15,815 nucleotides of DNA from DATDYA01 sp035289165 (GTDB lineage: Bacteria > Patescibacteriota > Patescibacteriia > Magasanikbacterales > GWA2-37-8), in contig DATDYA010000064.1 of assembly GCA_035289165.1 (NCBI GenBank), forward strand, positions 1 through 15,815, written 5' to 3'. Position 1 is the stretch's first letter, and the number at the start of each line of letters is the position of its first letter. The position numbers and the translations under genes are program-made. The notes beneath the pieces are model-generated. The model had not been told where the DNA came from. It worked only from the letters and a program-made list of their open reading frames with translations, and made no database searches. This document shows, piece after piece, positions 1 to 7,017 of the stretch.

Positions 1-360
1 GGGGTGGAAGGCCGAACGGGGAACCACGGCCATCAGGTCCCCGAACACCACCCATCCACTCCCGATGCTTTCGCCCACCCCGAGAGCGACGAGCGTCTGG
101 GGCGGCGGCTCGGCATGGTTGCCTTCCATGTCCCAGGTCAGCCCCCAGGCCTCGGAGCCACTCATTCGGAGAGTGGCGGCGCAGGCTGGGCGCGGTCGAA
201 AGATCAGGACCGCGACGATCGCAATGATCGCCACGAGGCAGAAGACGACGAAGGGGCGACCCAGCCGCCTCCAGTTGTTCCAGAGCCACGTGTCCATCTT
301 TGTCTTGTCTTCCTCACCCAGTCCGATCATCCGTCTCTCGAGTCTGGTCCAGAGTCCCAT
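1..360 (-). CDS. Partial GC-rich gene: single-pass membrane protein of unknown function
   Basis: The leftward frame opens with ATG at 358-360 and stays open for 120 codons to the window edge. AGGAGG lies six bases before the start, the best Shine-Dalgarno in the window. The product has a basic, Trp-rich N-terminus (residues 1-35), one hydrophobic segment (about 36-54, containing VVFCLVAIIAIVAVLIF), and then an external-looking part with Gly-, Trp- and Pro-rich stretches. Base composition is far above the core (41 of 60 bases are G or C in 121-180) and third codon positions are mostly G or C. It is divergent from the giant TrmB-like regulator and has its own promoter at 458-486. I do not recognise the family. 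A small membrane-anchored surface protein is the most that can be said. Overlapping plus-strand frames lack any start signal. Confidence 0.72.
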   Translation of the reverse strand, partial: MGLWTRLERRMIGLGEEDKTKMDTWLWNNWRRLGRPFVVFCLVAIIAIVAVLIFRPRPACAATLRMSGSEAWGLTWDMEGNHAEPPPQTLVALGVGESIGSGWVVFGDLMAVVPRSAFHP

Positions 361-376
361 GGTTTCCTCCTGCCCG

Positions 377-396
377 ATTTACCCTTCGGGCTAGGG
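377..396 (-). promoter_or_regulatory. Leader hairpin ahead of the left GC-rich gene
   Basis: Read leftward, GCCCGA and TCGGGC form a perfect 6-bp stem around the purine-rich loop AGGGTAAA. It lies just upstream of the AGGAGG ribosome binding site, so it could stabilise the 5' leader or affect initiation. The right GC-rich gene has a similar hairpin with loop AGGGAA. Confidence 0.45.
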
Positions 397-457
397 TTTT
401 AAAGAGCCTGATCCGCCCGGCTGGTGCCAAGCAGATGCCAAAATCTTTTGACCGGAT

Positions 458-486
458 AATTTATCATAAAAAAGCACCCGTGTCAA
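458..486 (-). promoter_or_regulatory. Sigma-70-type promoter of the left GC-rich gene
   Basis: On the minus strand TTGACA (481-486) and TAAATT (458-463) are separated by exactly 17 bp. The predicted start near 451 gives a leader of about 90 nt to the ATG at 360. The promoter is back to back with that of the giant TrmB-like gene. Two direct GCTAAAA repeats (497-503, 507-513), spaced one helical turn, lie between the two and could bind a regulator. Confidence 0.7.
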
Positions 487-549
487 GCATATTTTGGCTA
501 AAATAAGCTAAAAAATAGTCATTAACCCCGTGATAAAACACACCTGGTT

Positions 550-578
550 TTGACATTTTTAGCTAACTGAAGTATAAT
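550..578 (+). promoter_or_regulatory. Perfect consensus promoter of the giant TrmB-like gene
   Basis: TTGACA (550-555), a 17-bp spacer and TATAAT (573-578) match the sigma-70 consensus exactly. The predicted transcription start is near 585, leaving a leader of about 56 nt to the GTG start at 641. Confidence 0.85.
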
Positions 579-582
579 TTAG

Positions 583-603
583 TTGTCATAATTATGATGA
601 CAA
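583..603. promoter_or_regulatory. Candidate operator at the transcription start of the TrmB-like gene
   Basis: TTGTCAT (583-589) and ATGACAA (597-603) form a perfect 7+7 inverted repeat, and the centre holds a second palindrome, CATAATTATG (587-596). It lies directly downstream of the -10 box, where a bound repressor would block initiation. A wider inverted repeat, CTAACTGAA (563-571) with TTCAGTTAG (614-622), brackets it. Autoregulation by the adjacent TrmB-like protein is inferred. Confidence 0.5.
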
Positions 604-640
604 AATAGTATATTTCAGTTAGTTTCCCTGTGTATAACTT

Positions 641-3022
641 GTGATTGAAACCCAACTCCAGCAATTAGGCTTCGGGAAAAACGAGGTAAGGGTCTACCTC
701 GCTCTTTTTGATCTCGGTAAAACGCGTGCCGGGGCAATTATTGAACAAACTGGTCTACACCGTAATTTGGTATACACTGCACTTGAAGAATTGTTAAAAA
801 AAGACCTAGTTTCAAAGGTAATTTCGAGTGGTGTCGCGGTGTATGAAGCTAATAGTCCAGAGTCGTTACAAGATTTGTTTGAAGACAAGGTACAGGCGGC
901 TAAAGAAGTGGTGTCCGAACTAAAAAGTAAGGTTGGCGACAAACCGAGAGACATCAAAATTTATGAGGGCACCGAAGGCATTAAGCGTAGCCGTAGTCGT
1001 ACTTTGAATTACGATCCCGGTAGTACGCTCTATGTTTTTGGGTCACAAGCCAGTTCAACGCCGGAAATGGAAAAGTATTGGCGGGTTTTTCATAAAAAAA
1101 GGGTCAGTAAAAAAATCGGTTTAAAAATTTTATATGAGCGCGGGGTTATCCCAGAGGATTTGGATTGGCGGAATGGCCTCCCCATGAGCCAGGCAAAATA
1201 CTTGCCGATGAATTTTAATTTACCGGTTTGGTTTGCTTTTATTAGGGATTATTTAGAAATCGGGGTTGCGGGAGACGACCCGCTTACGTTTAGTATCCGT
1301 AGCAAGGAGGCGGTCGGAGCTTTTGAAAACTTCTTTAATTTTTTTTGGAATCAAAAAGTATTTGTTGAACGGGGTATCGAGGCTTTAAAAAATGCAATTT
1401 ATGGGATGCTCGGCGATCTTTCGCCAGGAGAAGAGTATTGTGTGCTCGGAGCTTCCTCAGGAGATTATCATGGTGATGTCCAGAAATTATATGATGAATT
1501 TCATACCACTCGAATTAAAAAAGGTGTCGTCACGAAAATGTTGGTATACAAGGAATCACTCGAACAAATTAAAAGTCGGTTTATAAGATGTGGAGACGAG
1601 ACTGGAAAAATAAGTCATATAAAATCATTTCTTTCTGCGCCACCCACACCAATGCAGATTAACTTGTATAAAAATAAAGCCTACTTTATTTTCTACGGTG
1701 ACGAGCCAACCGTTTTTCGTTTTGAACAGCCAGAAATGTTTGGTTCTTTCAAGGCTTACTTTGATACTCTTTGGAATCAAGAAGCCCTGACTTACTCTGG
1801 TCCGGAGAATGTTAAAGAGGCATATAACAACCTGTTTGCTTTGGCTAATAAAAATGAAGAGGTGGTTATTTTTGCCGCCAAGCCTGATGATTCTGATTTG
1901 TCGGAGTTTAACATGCTGTGGGCGGAGAAAATGGCCCCGCTTTGTAAAAAAATTAAATATATTTATTACGGAGATACGCCCGAAAACTTAGCCCGTGTTG
2001 CTGAAATTAAAAAACGAATACCGGGGGCAGAAACTAAAATTGTTTTAACCAAACAAAACCTAGCCATTTCTAACGTGGTTATTGGTGACACCGCCCTTAA
2101 TACCGTCTGGAACAAGAATCCACTTTGTATGGTAATAAAAAACCAGACTACCGCGGATTCTTTTCGTGAGAATTTTGAGTTACTTTGGGACCAAAAAAGT
2201 TATTTCGTTCGCGGCCCAGAGATTGTTCGAGACACCTGGATCGAAGCCTCGGAAAAGTATAAAGAATTCAAGTTTATTGGCGCACGCGGGTATTTCGTCG
2301 ATCGCTACCCAGAGTATTTTGCTGAAGTGAAAAAGCGGGTTGAAAAAATACCTGGTTTAAAATGGAAAAACATTGTCGATCCTTCCGCTCGCGATCATGA
2401 GATCAACAACCTCCCCTGGATGGAAGCCAGGTACAATTCGTTGGGTTCCAAGAATCCAAACGTGGTTTGGTTGTATGGAAATAAAGTGGCCGTGGCTAAC
2501 TGGACGGAAACCGAGCCGGTCGTGTTTATTTCCGAAGATAAGAATGTTGTGGATAGTTACAATGATTATTTTGATGAATTGTGGAACAAGGAAGTGGTGG
2601 TTGAAAGTGGTATGGAGGCCTTGCGCCGTGTCTATTATGATATGTTGGACGAGCTTCAGCCGGGCGAGGGATATTACATCTTTGGCACCTCGACTGGGCA
2701 CATACCGCAACTCGAAGAATTTTTTGAAAATTATCATACGGAAAGAATTAAGCGGGGGGTGGTGTTAAACATGCTGGCCTTTGCTGATTATTATGAAACG
2801 GCGCGAGAGCGCAATAAGCGTTCGGGCGACCCTGAGGAAAAAATAAGCCATGTCAAAAAATATATCGCCTCACCATTAAGCCGAATGCAAATAACTTTGT
2901 TTAATAACAAGGCTCGATTAATCATCTTCGGTAAGGACCCAGTTGTAATTTATTTGGATAAACCGGAAATTTATCTGGGTTTTAAAACTCAGTTTGATGA
3001 TTGGTGGAAAAAGAGTATTTAG
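641..3022 (+). CDS. Giant TrmB-like regulator: winged helix plus five tandem sensor modules
   Basis: Residues 1-70 form a TrmB-type winged helix (LGFGKNEVRVYLALFDLG, then a recognition-helix region LHRNLVYTALEELL), followed by a helical linker (72-100). The rest is five related modules at about 105-238, 241-380, 383-518, 522-650 and 653-793. Each opens with a G-x-E signature (EGTEGI, ERGIEAL, SGPENV, RGPEIV, ESGMEAL) and closes with an aromatic W-x-x motif (FWNQ, LWNQ, LWDQ, LWNK, DWWKK). Modules 2 and 5 are the closest pair. TrmB-like proteins usually have one such effector domain and 250-350 residues; this has 793. The GTG start is forced by an in-frame TAA at 635-637 and has no Shine-Dalgarno. 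It is divergent from the left GC-rich gene, its most obvious target besides itself. Ligands are unknown. The fold assignment is firm; regulation of the neighbour is inferred. Confidence 0.85.
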   Translation: MIETQLQQLGFGKNEVRVYLALFDLGKTRAGAIIEQTGLHRNLVYTALEELLKKDLVSKVISSGVAVYEANSPESLQDLFEDKVQAAKEVVSELKSKVGDKPRDIKIYEGTEGIKRSRSRTLNYDPGSTLYVFGSQASSTPEMEKYWRVFHKKRVSKKIGLKILYERGVIPEDLDWRNGLPMSQAKYLPMNFNLPVWFAFIRDYLEIGVAGDDPLTFSIRSKEAVGAFENFFNFFWNQKVFVERGIEALKNAIYGMLGDLSPGEEYCVLGASSGDYHGDVQKLYDEFHTTRIKKGVVTKMLVYKESLEQIKSRFIRCGDETGKISHIKSFLSAPPTPMQINLYKNKAYFIFYGDEPTVFRFEQPEMFGSFKAYFDTLWNQEALTYSGPENVKEAYNNLFALANKNEEVVIFAAKPDDSDLSEFNMLWAEKMAPLCKKIKYIYYGDTPENLARVAEIKKRIPGAETKIVLTKQNLAISNVVIGDTALNTVWNKNPLCMVIKNQTTADSFRENFELLWDQKSYFVRGPEIVRDTWIEASEKYKEFKFIGARGYFVDRYPEYFAEVKKRVEKIPGLKWKNIVDPSARDHEINNLPWMEARYNSLGSKNPNVVWLYGNKVAVANWTETEPVVFISEDKNVVDSYNDYFDELWNKEVVVESGMEALRRVYYDMLDELQPGEGYYIFGTSTGHIPQLEEFFENYHTERIKRGVVLNMLAFADYYETARERNKRSGDPEEKISHVKKYIASPLSRMQITLFNNKARLIIFGKDPVVIYLDKPEIYLGFKTQFDDWWKKSI

Positions 3023-3040
3023 GAAAAAGTTTTTTCAAAG

Positions 3041-3070
3041 AAACCACCGGTTGTTTTCGGTGGTTTTTTT
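3041..3070 (+). terminator. Rho-independent terminator after the giant TrmB-like gene
   Basis: AAACCACCG (3041-3049) pairs with CGGTGGTTT (3058-3066) around an 8-base loop and ends in a run of seven T. It sits between the convergent TrmB-like and STAS-like genes and may also stop leftward transcripts, although the T tract on that side is poorer. Confidence 0.85.
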
Positions 3071-3076
3071 ACTTGT

Positions 3077-3355
3077 TTATTCTTGCCTCTGCTTTTCTAT
3101 TATTTCTAGCGTGGCTTTAACTGTGGGGTTATCACTTGGTAAAAATTTTACCCGGTCGGTGTATTTTGATTTTAATGGGGTTAAAAATTCATCGGCCCAC
3201 GAAGGGCTAAGTACGGCTAAACCAGAAAAATCTACTTCAATATTCTCTACCGAGTTTAAATCAGAAAGAATATAGGCCTGTGCTGAAGACCAAGCATCTT
3301 TCCCGGCTGGTCGAGAGGTTAAGATATTACCAAATTTTTTTAGTTCTATACGCAT
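3077..3355 (-). CDS. STAS-like (DUF4325) protein, partner of an HATPase
   Basis: This 92-residue protein matches what I recall of the DUF4325 STAS-like family: an N-terminal FGNILTSRPAGKDAW stretch and the core VDFSGLAVLSPSWADEFL (residues about 41-58). The family resembles the anti-sigma-antagonist (STAS) fold and is often encoded beside a histidine-kinase-like ATPase, as here. The start lies one base after the stop of the HATPase gene and has no Shine-Dalgarno, so translation is probably coupled. By analogy with partner switching it may be bound or phosphorylated by the HATPase, but the Ser or Thr that would be modified cannot be assigned from sequence. The biochemical role of the family is not settled. 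Confidence 0.8.
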   Translation of the reverse strand: MRIELKKFGNILTSRPAGKDAWSSAQAYILSDLNSVENIEVDFSGLAVLSPSWADEFLTPLKSKYTDRVKFLPSDNPTVKATLEIIEKQRQE

Positions 3356-3356
3356 A

Positions 3357-4124
3357 TTAAAAATTAATTATAGCCACTGTGCCAGGCACACTAATTTTGC
3401 TGGATAAAACCTCGAATTTTTTTTGTTTAATTTCCGCCATTGCTTGGCCAGAGAAAAATTTAAGATTTAAATTATTATCCTCGATTATTTTTTTTACATA
3501 TTTTAGACCATTCCCTCTTTGTTCTGGAAAGCGTCCGGACACCATTTCTGTAAGAGCGACGTCGATGGCCTTTTGATCGTCTCGTATCTCTGGTCTGGCT
3601 CGTCTTAAAGTTTCCAGAATGCCTCGACCCCGATCAGCTAGAATAATTTCTTTTGTTTGAAAATCAGTAACGAAATATAGTCCCGGCACATCACGCCAGC
3701 CGCCCATGTTGTGGTCAAAAGAATTGTTACCAATTTCACCAATCGCCGCTAAAAGGAGATAGGTTAAGTTACCGATGGTTAGTCTTTTTTCGAAATCTTT
3801 AAGCAGTCGGTCAAGCCGCGCTTGGAAGACGTCCCGGGTAGGACAAAAATAGTCGGTGGATAAAAATACTTTTTCACCAGTTACCGCCCACTGCCAAGCA
3901 TTTTTTATATTACTAGAGCTCCCCTCCATATTATTTGATTTTAAAAAATAAATTGTTTTTGGTCCGCTACCTGATTTGTAAATCACTTGTTTTACTATAA
4001 GACAGTGAAGATGTCTAAAAACACCTGTCGGGTGATGGCCTAAAAAAGTTATTATTGGCCCCGCAGACGTACCATGGTGGTCAGAAATGTATTTTGCTAT
4101 TCGTTCGCTAGTGTCGGTTTTCAT
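3357..4124 (-). CDS. Winged-helix protein with a C-terminal GHKL/HATPase domain
   Basis: Numbered from the ATG at 4124 (255 residues). Residues 1-62 look like a winged helix-turn-helix (ERIAKYISDHHG, then TGVFRHLHCLIVKQVIYK). Residues about 110-255 carry HATPase motifs: an N box with EIGNNSFDHN (130-138), a G1 box DRGRG (164-168) and a G2 box GNGL (204-207). No dimerisation/His-phosphorylation domain is seen, so it is not a classical sensor kinase. It resembles RsbW-type ATP-binding proteins fused to a DNA-binding domain, and it is followed by its STAS-like partner. An ATG ten codons upstream (4152-4154) is also possible but coincides with the predicted transcription start. A DNA-bound switch controlled by ATP and the STAS-like protein is inferred. 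Confidence 0.8.
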   Translation of the reverse strand: MKTDTSERIAKYISDHHGTSAGPIITFLGHHPTGVFRHLHCLIVKQVIYKSGSGPKTIYFLKSNNMEGSSSNIKNAWQWAVTGEKVFLSTDYFCPTRDVFQARLDRLLKDFEKRLTIGNLTYLLLAAIGEIGNNSFDHNMGGWRDVPGLYFVTDFQTKEIILADRGRGILETLRRARPEIRDDQKAIDVALTEMVSGRFPEQRGNGLKYVKKIIEDNNLNLKFFSGQAMAEIKQKKFEVLSSKISVPGTVAIINF

Positions 4125-4159
4125 AATTATATATGTATATATAATAGTATACACTATAC

Positions 4160-4187
4160 ATTATACACCATATGAAATATTTGTCAA
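4160..4187 (-). promoter_or_regulatory. Promoter of the HATPase/STAS-like operon
   Basis: Leftward TTGACA (4182-4187) and TATAAT (4160-4165) are 16 bp apart, with a start expected near 4153 and a leader of about 30 nt. Just downstream, read on the plus strand, GTATA-CAC-TATAC (4148-4160) is a short palindrome at the start point and a candidate operator for the winged-helix product. Confidence 0.75.
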
Positions 4188-4209
4188 GTGTGCAGTGAAA
4201 CTGTGAAAC

Positions 4210-4238
4210 TTGTTTTTCCACCCTTAAAGTATTACAAT
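4210..4238 (+). promoter_or_regulatory. Promoter of holA, nearly leaderless
   Basis: TTGTTT (4210-4215), 17 bp, TACAAT (4233-4238). The start is predicted near 4245, only about three bases before the ATG at 4248, which explains the absence of a ribosome binding site. Confidence 0.55.
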
Positions 4239-4247
4239 GTATTAACT

Positions 4248-5210
4248 ATGTTGATCTACATTTACGGCCCGGACACTTTTCGGAGCCGGCAATATTTAAA
4301 TGAACAAGTCCTAAAATTCAAACAAGTCCGCGACCCAGAAGGGTATAACGTGGTTTTTGTGGATGCGACCAAAGTTGATCCCGGTAAAATATTAAGTGAA
4401 ATTTCTTCCGCACCCTTTTTGGCTGAAAAGCGTATGATTATTATCGAAAACATTTTGTCTTTAAGTGATAAGGAATTTCTAGCGGACATTATAAGGCGAG
4501 TAGAGGCGGATAGTTTTCCCGAAACAAACGTTATCATTTTTTGGCAGGGTGAAAATAAAAGTAAAGTGAAAGAGGCCGACCTTTTAGAGAAGTTGTTGGT
4601 TAAAATTAAATACGCTAAAGACTTTCCGTTATTAACCGGTGTTCATTTGACACAATGGGTGAAAAGCGAGATTGCCACTCGGGGCGGTAATATTAGTTCG
4701 CCTGCCCTATCTTTTTTGGTGGCTAATGCCGGAGGAGAGATGTGGGTCCTAAATTCACTTTTAGACCAGCTTATAGCGTATAAGAACGGTCAGGAGATAG
4801 ATCTGAAAGCCGTGGGGGAATTTTTGGATGAAAAAGTGGATGATAATGTTTTTAACATGGTTAACGCCATTGTTACTGGTAACAAAAAACAAGCCCTAAA
4901 ACTTTTACAAGAACAGCGGCGGTTGGGTGAAGATGACTTTAAACTTTTCGGCCTCATAATTTGGCAATTCCGAGCGCTTTTGTCCCTGCGAGATTTGTTC
5001 GAGAATGATGATCGGCTGACGAGCGATCTCGCGGCCCAAAAAACCGGCCTTAATCCCTTTGTCGTTAAAAAAAGTTGGCCGTTGGTTAAAAATTTTACTT
5101 CCCACCAACTAAAAACTCTTTATCAAGGGATCATTGAGACGGATCTAAAAGCAAAAACAGGCCAAGCTGACCTGTCTTTAATGTTAGATTTGTTTGTGGG
5201 AAGGGTTTAA
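4248..5210 (+). CDS. holA: DNA polymerase III delta subunit
   Basis: The 320-residue product has the typical HolA opening MLIYIYGPDTFRSRQYL, the conserved SAPFLAEKRMIIIENI region (about residues 54-69) and a helical C-terminal collar domain. As in other delta subunits, the AAA+-like domain has no obvious Walker A motif. It acts in the clamp loader, opening the beta clamp during replication. An in-frame ATG 20 codons upstream (4188) is rejected because the family starts at MLIYIYG and the promoter lies between the two. The gene ends four bases inside the convergent GGDEF gene with no terminator between. holA is a near neighbour of rpsT in many bacteria, such as Bacillus, and that neighbourhood is retained here with one gene between them. 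Confidence 0.92.
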   Translation: MLIYIYGPDTFRSRQYLNEQVLKFKQVRDPEGYNVVFVDATKVDPGKILSEISSAPFLAEKRMIIIENILSLSDKEFLADIIRRVEADSFPETNVIIFWQGENKSKVKEADLLEKLLVKIKYAKDFPLLTGVHLTQWVKSEIATRGGNISSPALSFLVANAGGEMWVLNSLLDQLIAYKNGQEIDLKAVGEFLDEKVDDNVFNMVNAIVTGNKKQALKLLQEQRRLGEDDFKLFGLIIWQFRALLSLRDLFENDDRLTSDLAAQKTGLNPFVVKKSWPLVKNFTSHQLKTLYQGIIETDLKAKTGQADLSLMLDLFVGRV

Positions 5211-6595
5211 AGTTGTCTGCTCTCCTTGTTTCGTATGTCCAGTTTATAGCGTCTAGCCAGTTCCCAGATTTTTGCATCAATTTGTGCCTCGGTTGAGCTG
5301 ATGGTTGCTCTGATTTGTTCTAACAAGTATCCTTTGAACATCGTTTCTTCTTCTGTTAGCTCGCCCGCCTCTTCTGCCTTTTCTAGTTTCGCTAATTCCG
5401 CCTCTAGCGCACCGGTTTTTCTGTCATTTTCTCGGGTTATTAATTTTCTCGCCCAATCCCTTACTTGGCCTAAGTTATTAAATTGATCCAGATTAATTTG
5501 TCCCGAAGTGTAGATTCTACCTTTTTCCGCCACCTTTCCTTGCATTGCTATTTCATCGGCCCTGGCCAACAATTTTTCGTAATTTATGCCATTAGTTCTC
5601 CTGGCTTCGAGCTCCTGTTTGCTTGCGAGACTTATACCACCAGTAACCGAAATTTTTATTGGCCCCAGATCGCTGGCTGGCCCTTCGCTTTTTTCTTCTG
5701 GTACTAGGGTTATTTCAGCAATGGCCCCTTCAATTTTTTCACTAAGAGTTGCGCTGTCGTTGGGGCCAACAATACCCATTACCACAAATTCATCGCCCCC
5801 TCGACGTCCGATTGCATCTTCAGTCCGGCGGAGCACTCCCCGCAACTTTTCTACTACTGCCTTCAAGGCACGATCGCCGTCGTTGTGGCCATAGGTATCG
5901 TTCAGCCTCTTGAAAGAGTCTATGTCAAAAGTAATGATGGCCAACTGGCTGTCCTGTGGGAAACTATTAAGACTATCCAAAATGTCGTAATAGCGTTTTT
6001 CGAGCCCAGCGGAAGATAAACCACCCGTAAGTTTATCATTTAATTCCATCCGTTCGGTTTTCAAAAAATTTTTTGCTTCTTCCATCGCCCGCCCCCGCTC
6101 AATTTCTAGATCTCCCTTAAATTCTTCAAGCCTTCGCGTCAGTTCTTTTGGCGAAGACGAACGAGAGATATTTTTTGCCGATTGCTCTAGCGTGTTTTGT
6201 GGCAAACCGTGCCTAGCCTCGACTTCTTTAAGATATACCGCCTCCTCCTTCGCGCTTGTCGTAGCCGGGCTGGTTAAAAGATCTTGTCTGACCGCTACTA
6301 ATTTTTGATCAGCTTTGCGACCAAAGCGTCCCGCAACCTCTCTCCTTTCTAGGTTTTTAGGCGTCGGAAGGTGTGAAACAATATATTTCATCATTAAGCG
6401 CTCAAAATGGTGTTCGATGCGAGCTTTTTTTCCAATGTCGCCAATTCTCCGTTCTTTTAGATCCATTTCCTCAAACTCCTCGTTGCTTAGGGGGCGATAA
6501 AGTCTCTCGGGATGAGCCAGGGTTTCATTTACTACATCCATTGTTAACCTCTCACCTCTCATGTCCGATGGTGGACGCCGTTCTTTTGAATGCAT
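5207..6595 (-). CDS. Soluble diguanylate cyclase with GGDEF domain
   Basis: The 462-residue protein carries a full GGDEF domain at about 195-365. The metal/substrate segment is FDIDSFKRLNDTYGHNDGD (223-241), the active-site GGDEF is intact (266-270), and the inhibitory I-site RTED (257-260) lies exactly five residues before it. An active, product-inhibited enzyme making cyclic di-GMP from two GTP is therefore predicted. The first ~190 residues are charged and helical (coiled coil around 150-190), and 380-450 is another charged helical stretch. No membrane segment, signal peptide or known sensor domain is visible. The start is uncertain: the first ATG has no Shine-Dalgarno, while Met19 (ATG near 6541) has GAGAGG about nine bases upstream. 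It sits between holA and rpsT. Confidence 0.88.
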   Translation of the reverse strand: MHSKERRPPSDMRGERLTMDVVNETLAHPERLYRPLSNEEFEEMDLKERRIGDIGKKARIEHHFERLMMKYIVSHLPTPKNLERREVAGRFGRKADQKLVAVRQDLLTSPATTSAKEEAVYLKEVEARHGLPQNTLEQSAKNISRSSSPKELTRRLEEFKGDLEIERGRAMEEAKNFLKTERMELNDKLTGGLSSAGLEKRYYDILDSLNSFPQDSQLAIITFDIDSFKRLNDTYGHNDGDRALKAVVEKLRGVLRRTEDAIGRRGGDEFVVMGIVGPNDSATLSEKIEGAIAEITLVPEEKSEGPASDLGPIKISVTGGISLASKQELEARRTNGINYEKLLARADEIAMQGKVAEKGRIYTSGQINLDQFNNLGQVRDWARKLITRENDRKTGALEAELAKLEKAEEAGELTEEETMFKGYLLEQIRATISSTEAQIDAKIWELARRYKLDIRNKESRQL

Positions 6596-6605
6596 AAAAA
6601 AATAA

Positions 6606-6633
6606 TTAAAACCTCGGGAATTTCCCGAGGTTT
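6606..6633 (-). terminator. Terminator of rpsT
   Basis: An 11-bp stem (6609-6619 with 6623-6633, core CCTCGGGA/TCCCGAGG) with a 3-base loop is followed leftward by TTTTAATTATTTTTTT. It separates rpsT from the GGDEF gene. Confidence 0.88.
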
Positions 6634-6661
6634 ATTATACTTTATTCCTATTTTTTCGCAA
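6634..6661 (-). promoter_or_regulatory. Possible promoter of the GGDEF gene inside the rpsT tail
   Basis: Leftward TTGCGA (6656-6661), 16 bp, TATAAT (6634-6639). The -10 is perfect and the -35 weak. The start would fall inside the rpsT terminator hairpin, about 32 nt before the first ATG of the GGDEF gene, so that gene need not rely on read-through. Confidence 0.4.
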
Positions 6662-6911
6662 GGCCACCATTCACTGATTTCATGAGACGAGATAGTTTGC
6701 GGGCCGCAGTATTCTTCTTAATCACACCGCGCTTAGCCGCCTTGTCCAAGGCCTTTTGAGCAGTTTGGATAAGCTTTTTTGCCTCTTCTAGACCAGTGGC
6801 TTTCTTAGCATCTTTAATCGCGCCTCGGAAAGCATCTTTTCTAGTTTTGTTCCAAGCTGTACGTTTAATCGCCTGGCGCAAAGCCTTTTTAGCATTAGCT
6901 TTAATTGGCAT
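6648..6911 (-). CDS. rpsT: 30S ribosomal protein S20
   Basis: This is an 87-residue, very basic, all-helical protein with the S20 pattern: MPIKANAKKALRQ at the start, a central RGAIKDAKKATGLEEA segment, and KRGVIKKNTAARKLSRLMK before the C-terminus. Length is normal for the family. S20 binds 16S rRNA early in 30S assembly. The leader is about 52 nt with no Shine-Dalgarno. S20 is autoregulated in some bacteria, but no specific control structure is evident here. It has its own strong promoter and terminator, so it is monocistronic. Confidence 0.95.
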   Translation of the reverse strand: MPIKANAKKALRQAIKRTAWNKTRKDAFRGAIKDAKKATGLEEAKKLIQTAQKALDKAAKRGVIKKNTAARKLSRLMKSVNGGLAKK

Positions 6912-6969
6912 AGTATATTAAAATATCTAGATAAAAAGTTGGAAGCTGTTATTTGGACTAAGTGGGGCC

Positions 6970-6998
6970 AGTATACTATTGTTTTATACTAAAGTCAA
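6970..6998 (-). promoter_or_regulatory. Promoter of rpsT
   Basis: Leftward TTGACT (6993-6998), 17 bp, TATACT (6970-6975); start near 6963. Confidence 0.78.
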
Positions 6999-7017
6999 GG
7001 GTCCTGAAGTTAGTGGT

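Noticed and set aside
4..402. Plus-strand open frames over the left GC-rich segment
   Set aside because: They have no start signal; the minus-strand frame has AGGAGG, a promoter and a membrane helix. Long shadows are expected in high-GC sequence.
2357..2768. Frames on both strands within the giant TrmB-like gene
   Set aside because: Shadows of a well-supported coding sequence with repeat structure; no start signals.
4188..4247. N-terminal extension of holA from ATG 4188
   Set aside because: The family begins at MLIYIYG, and the -35 and -10 boxes lie inside the extension.
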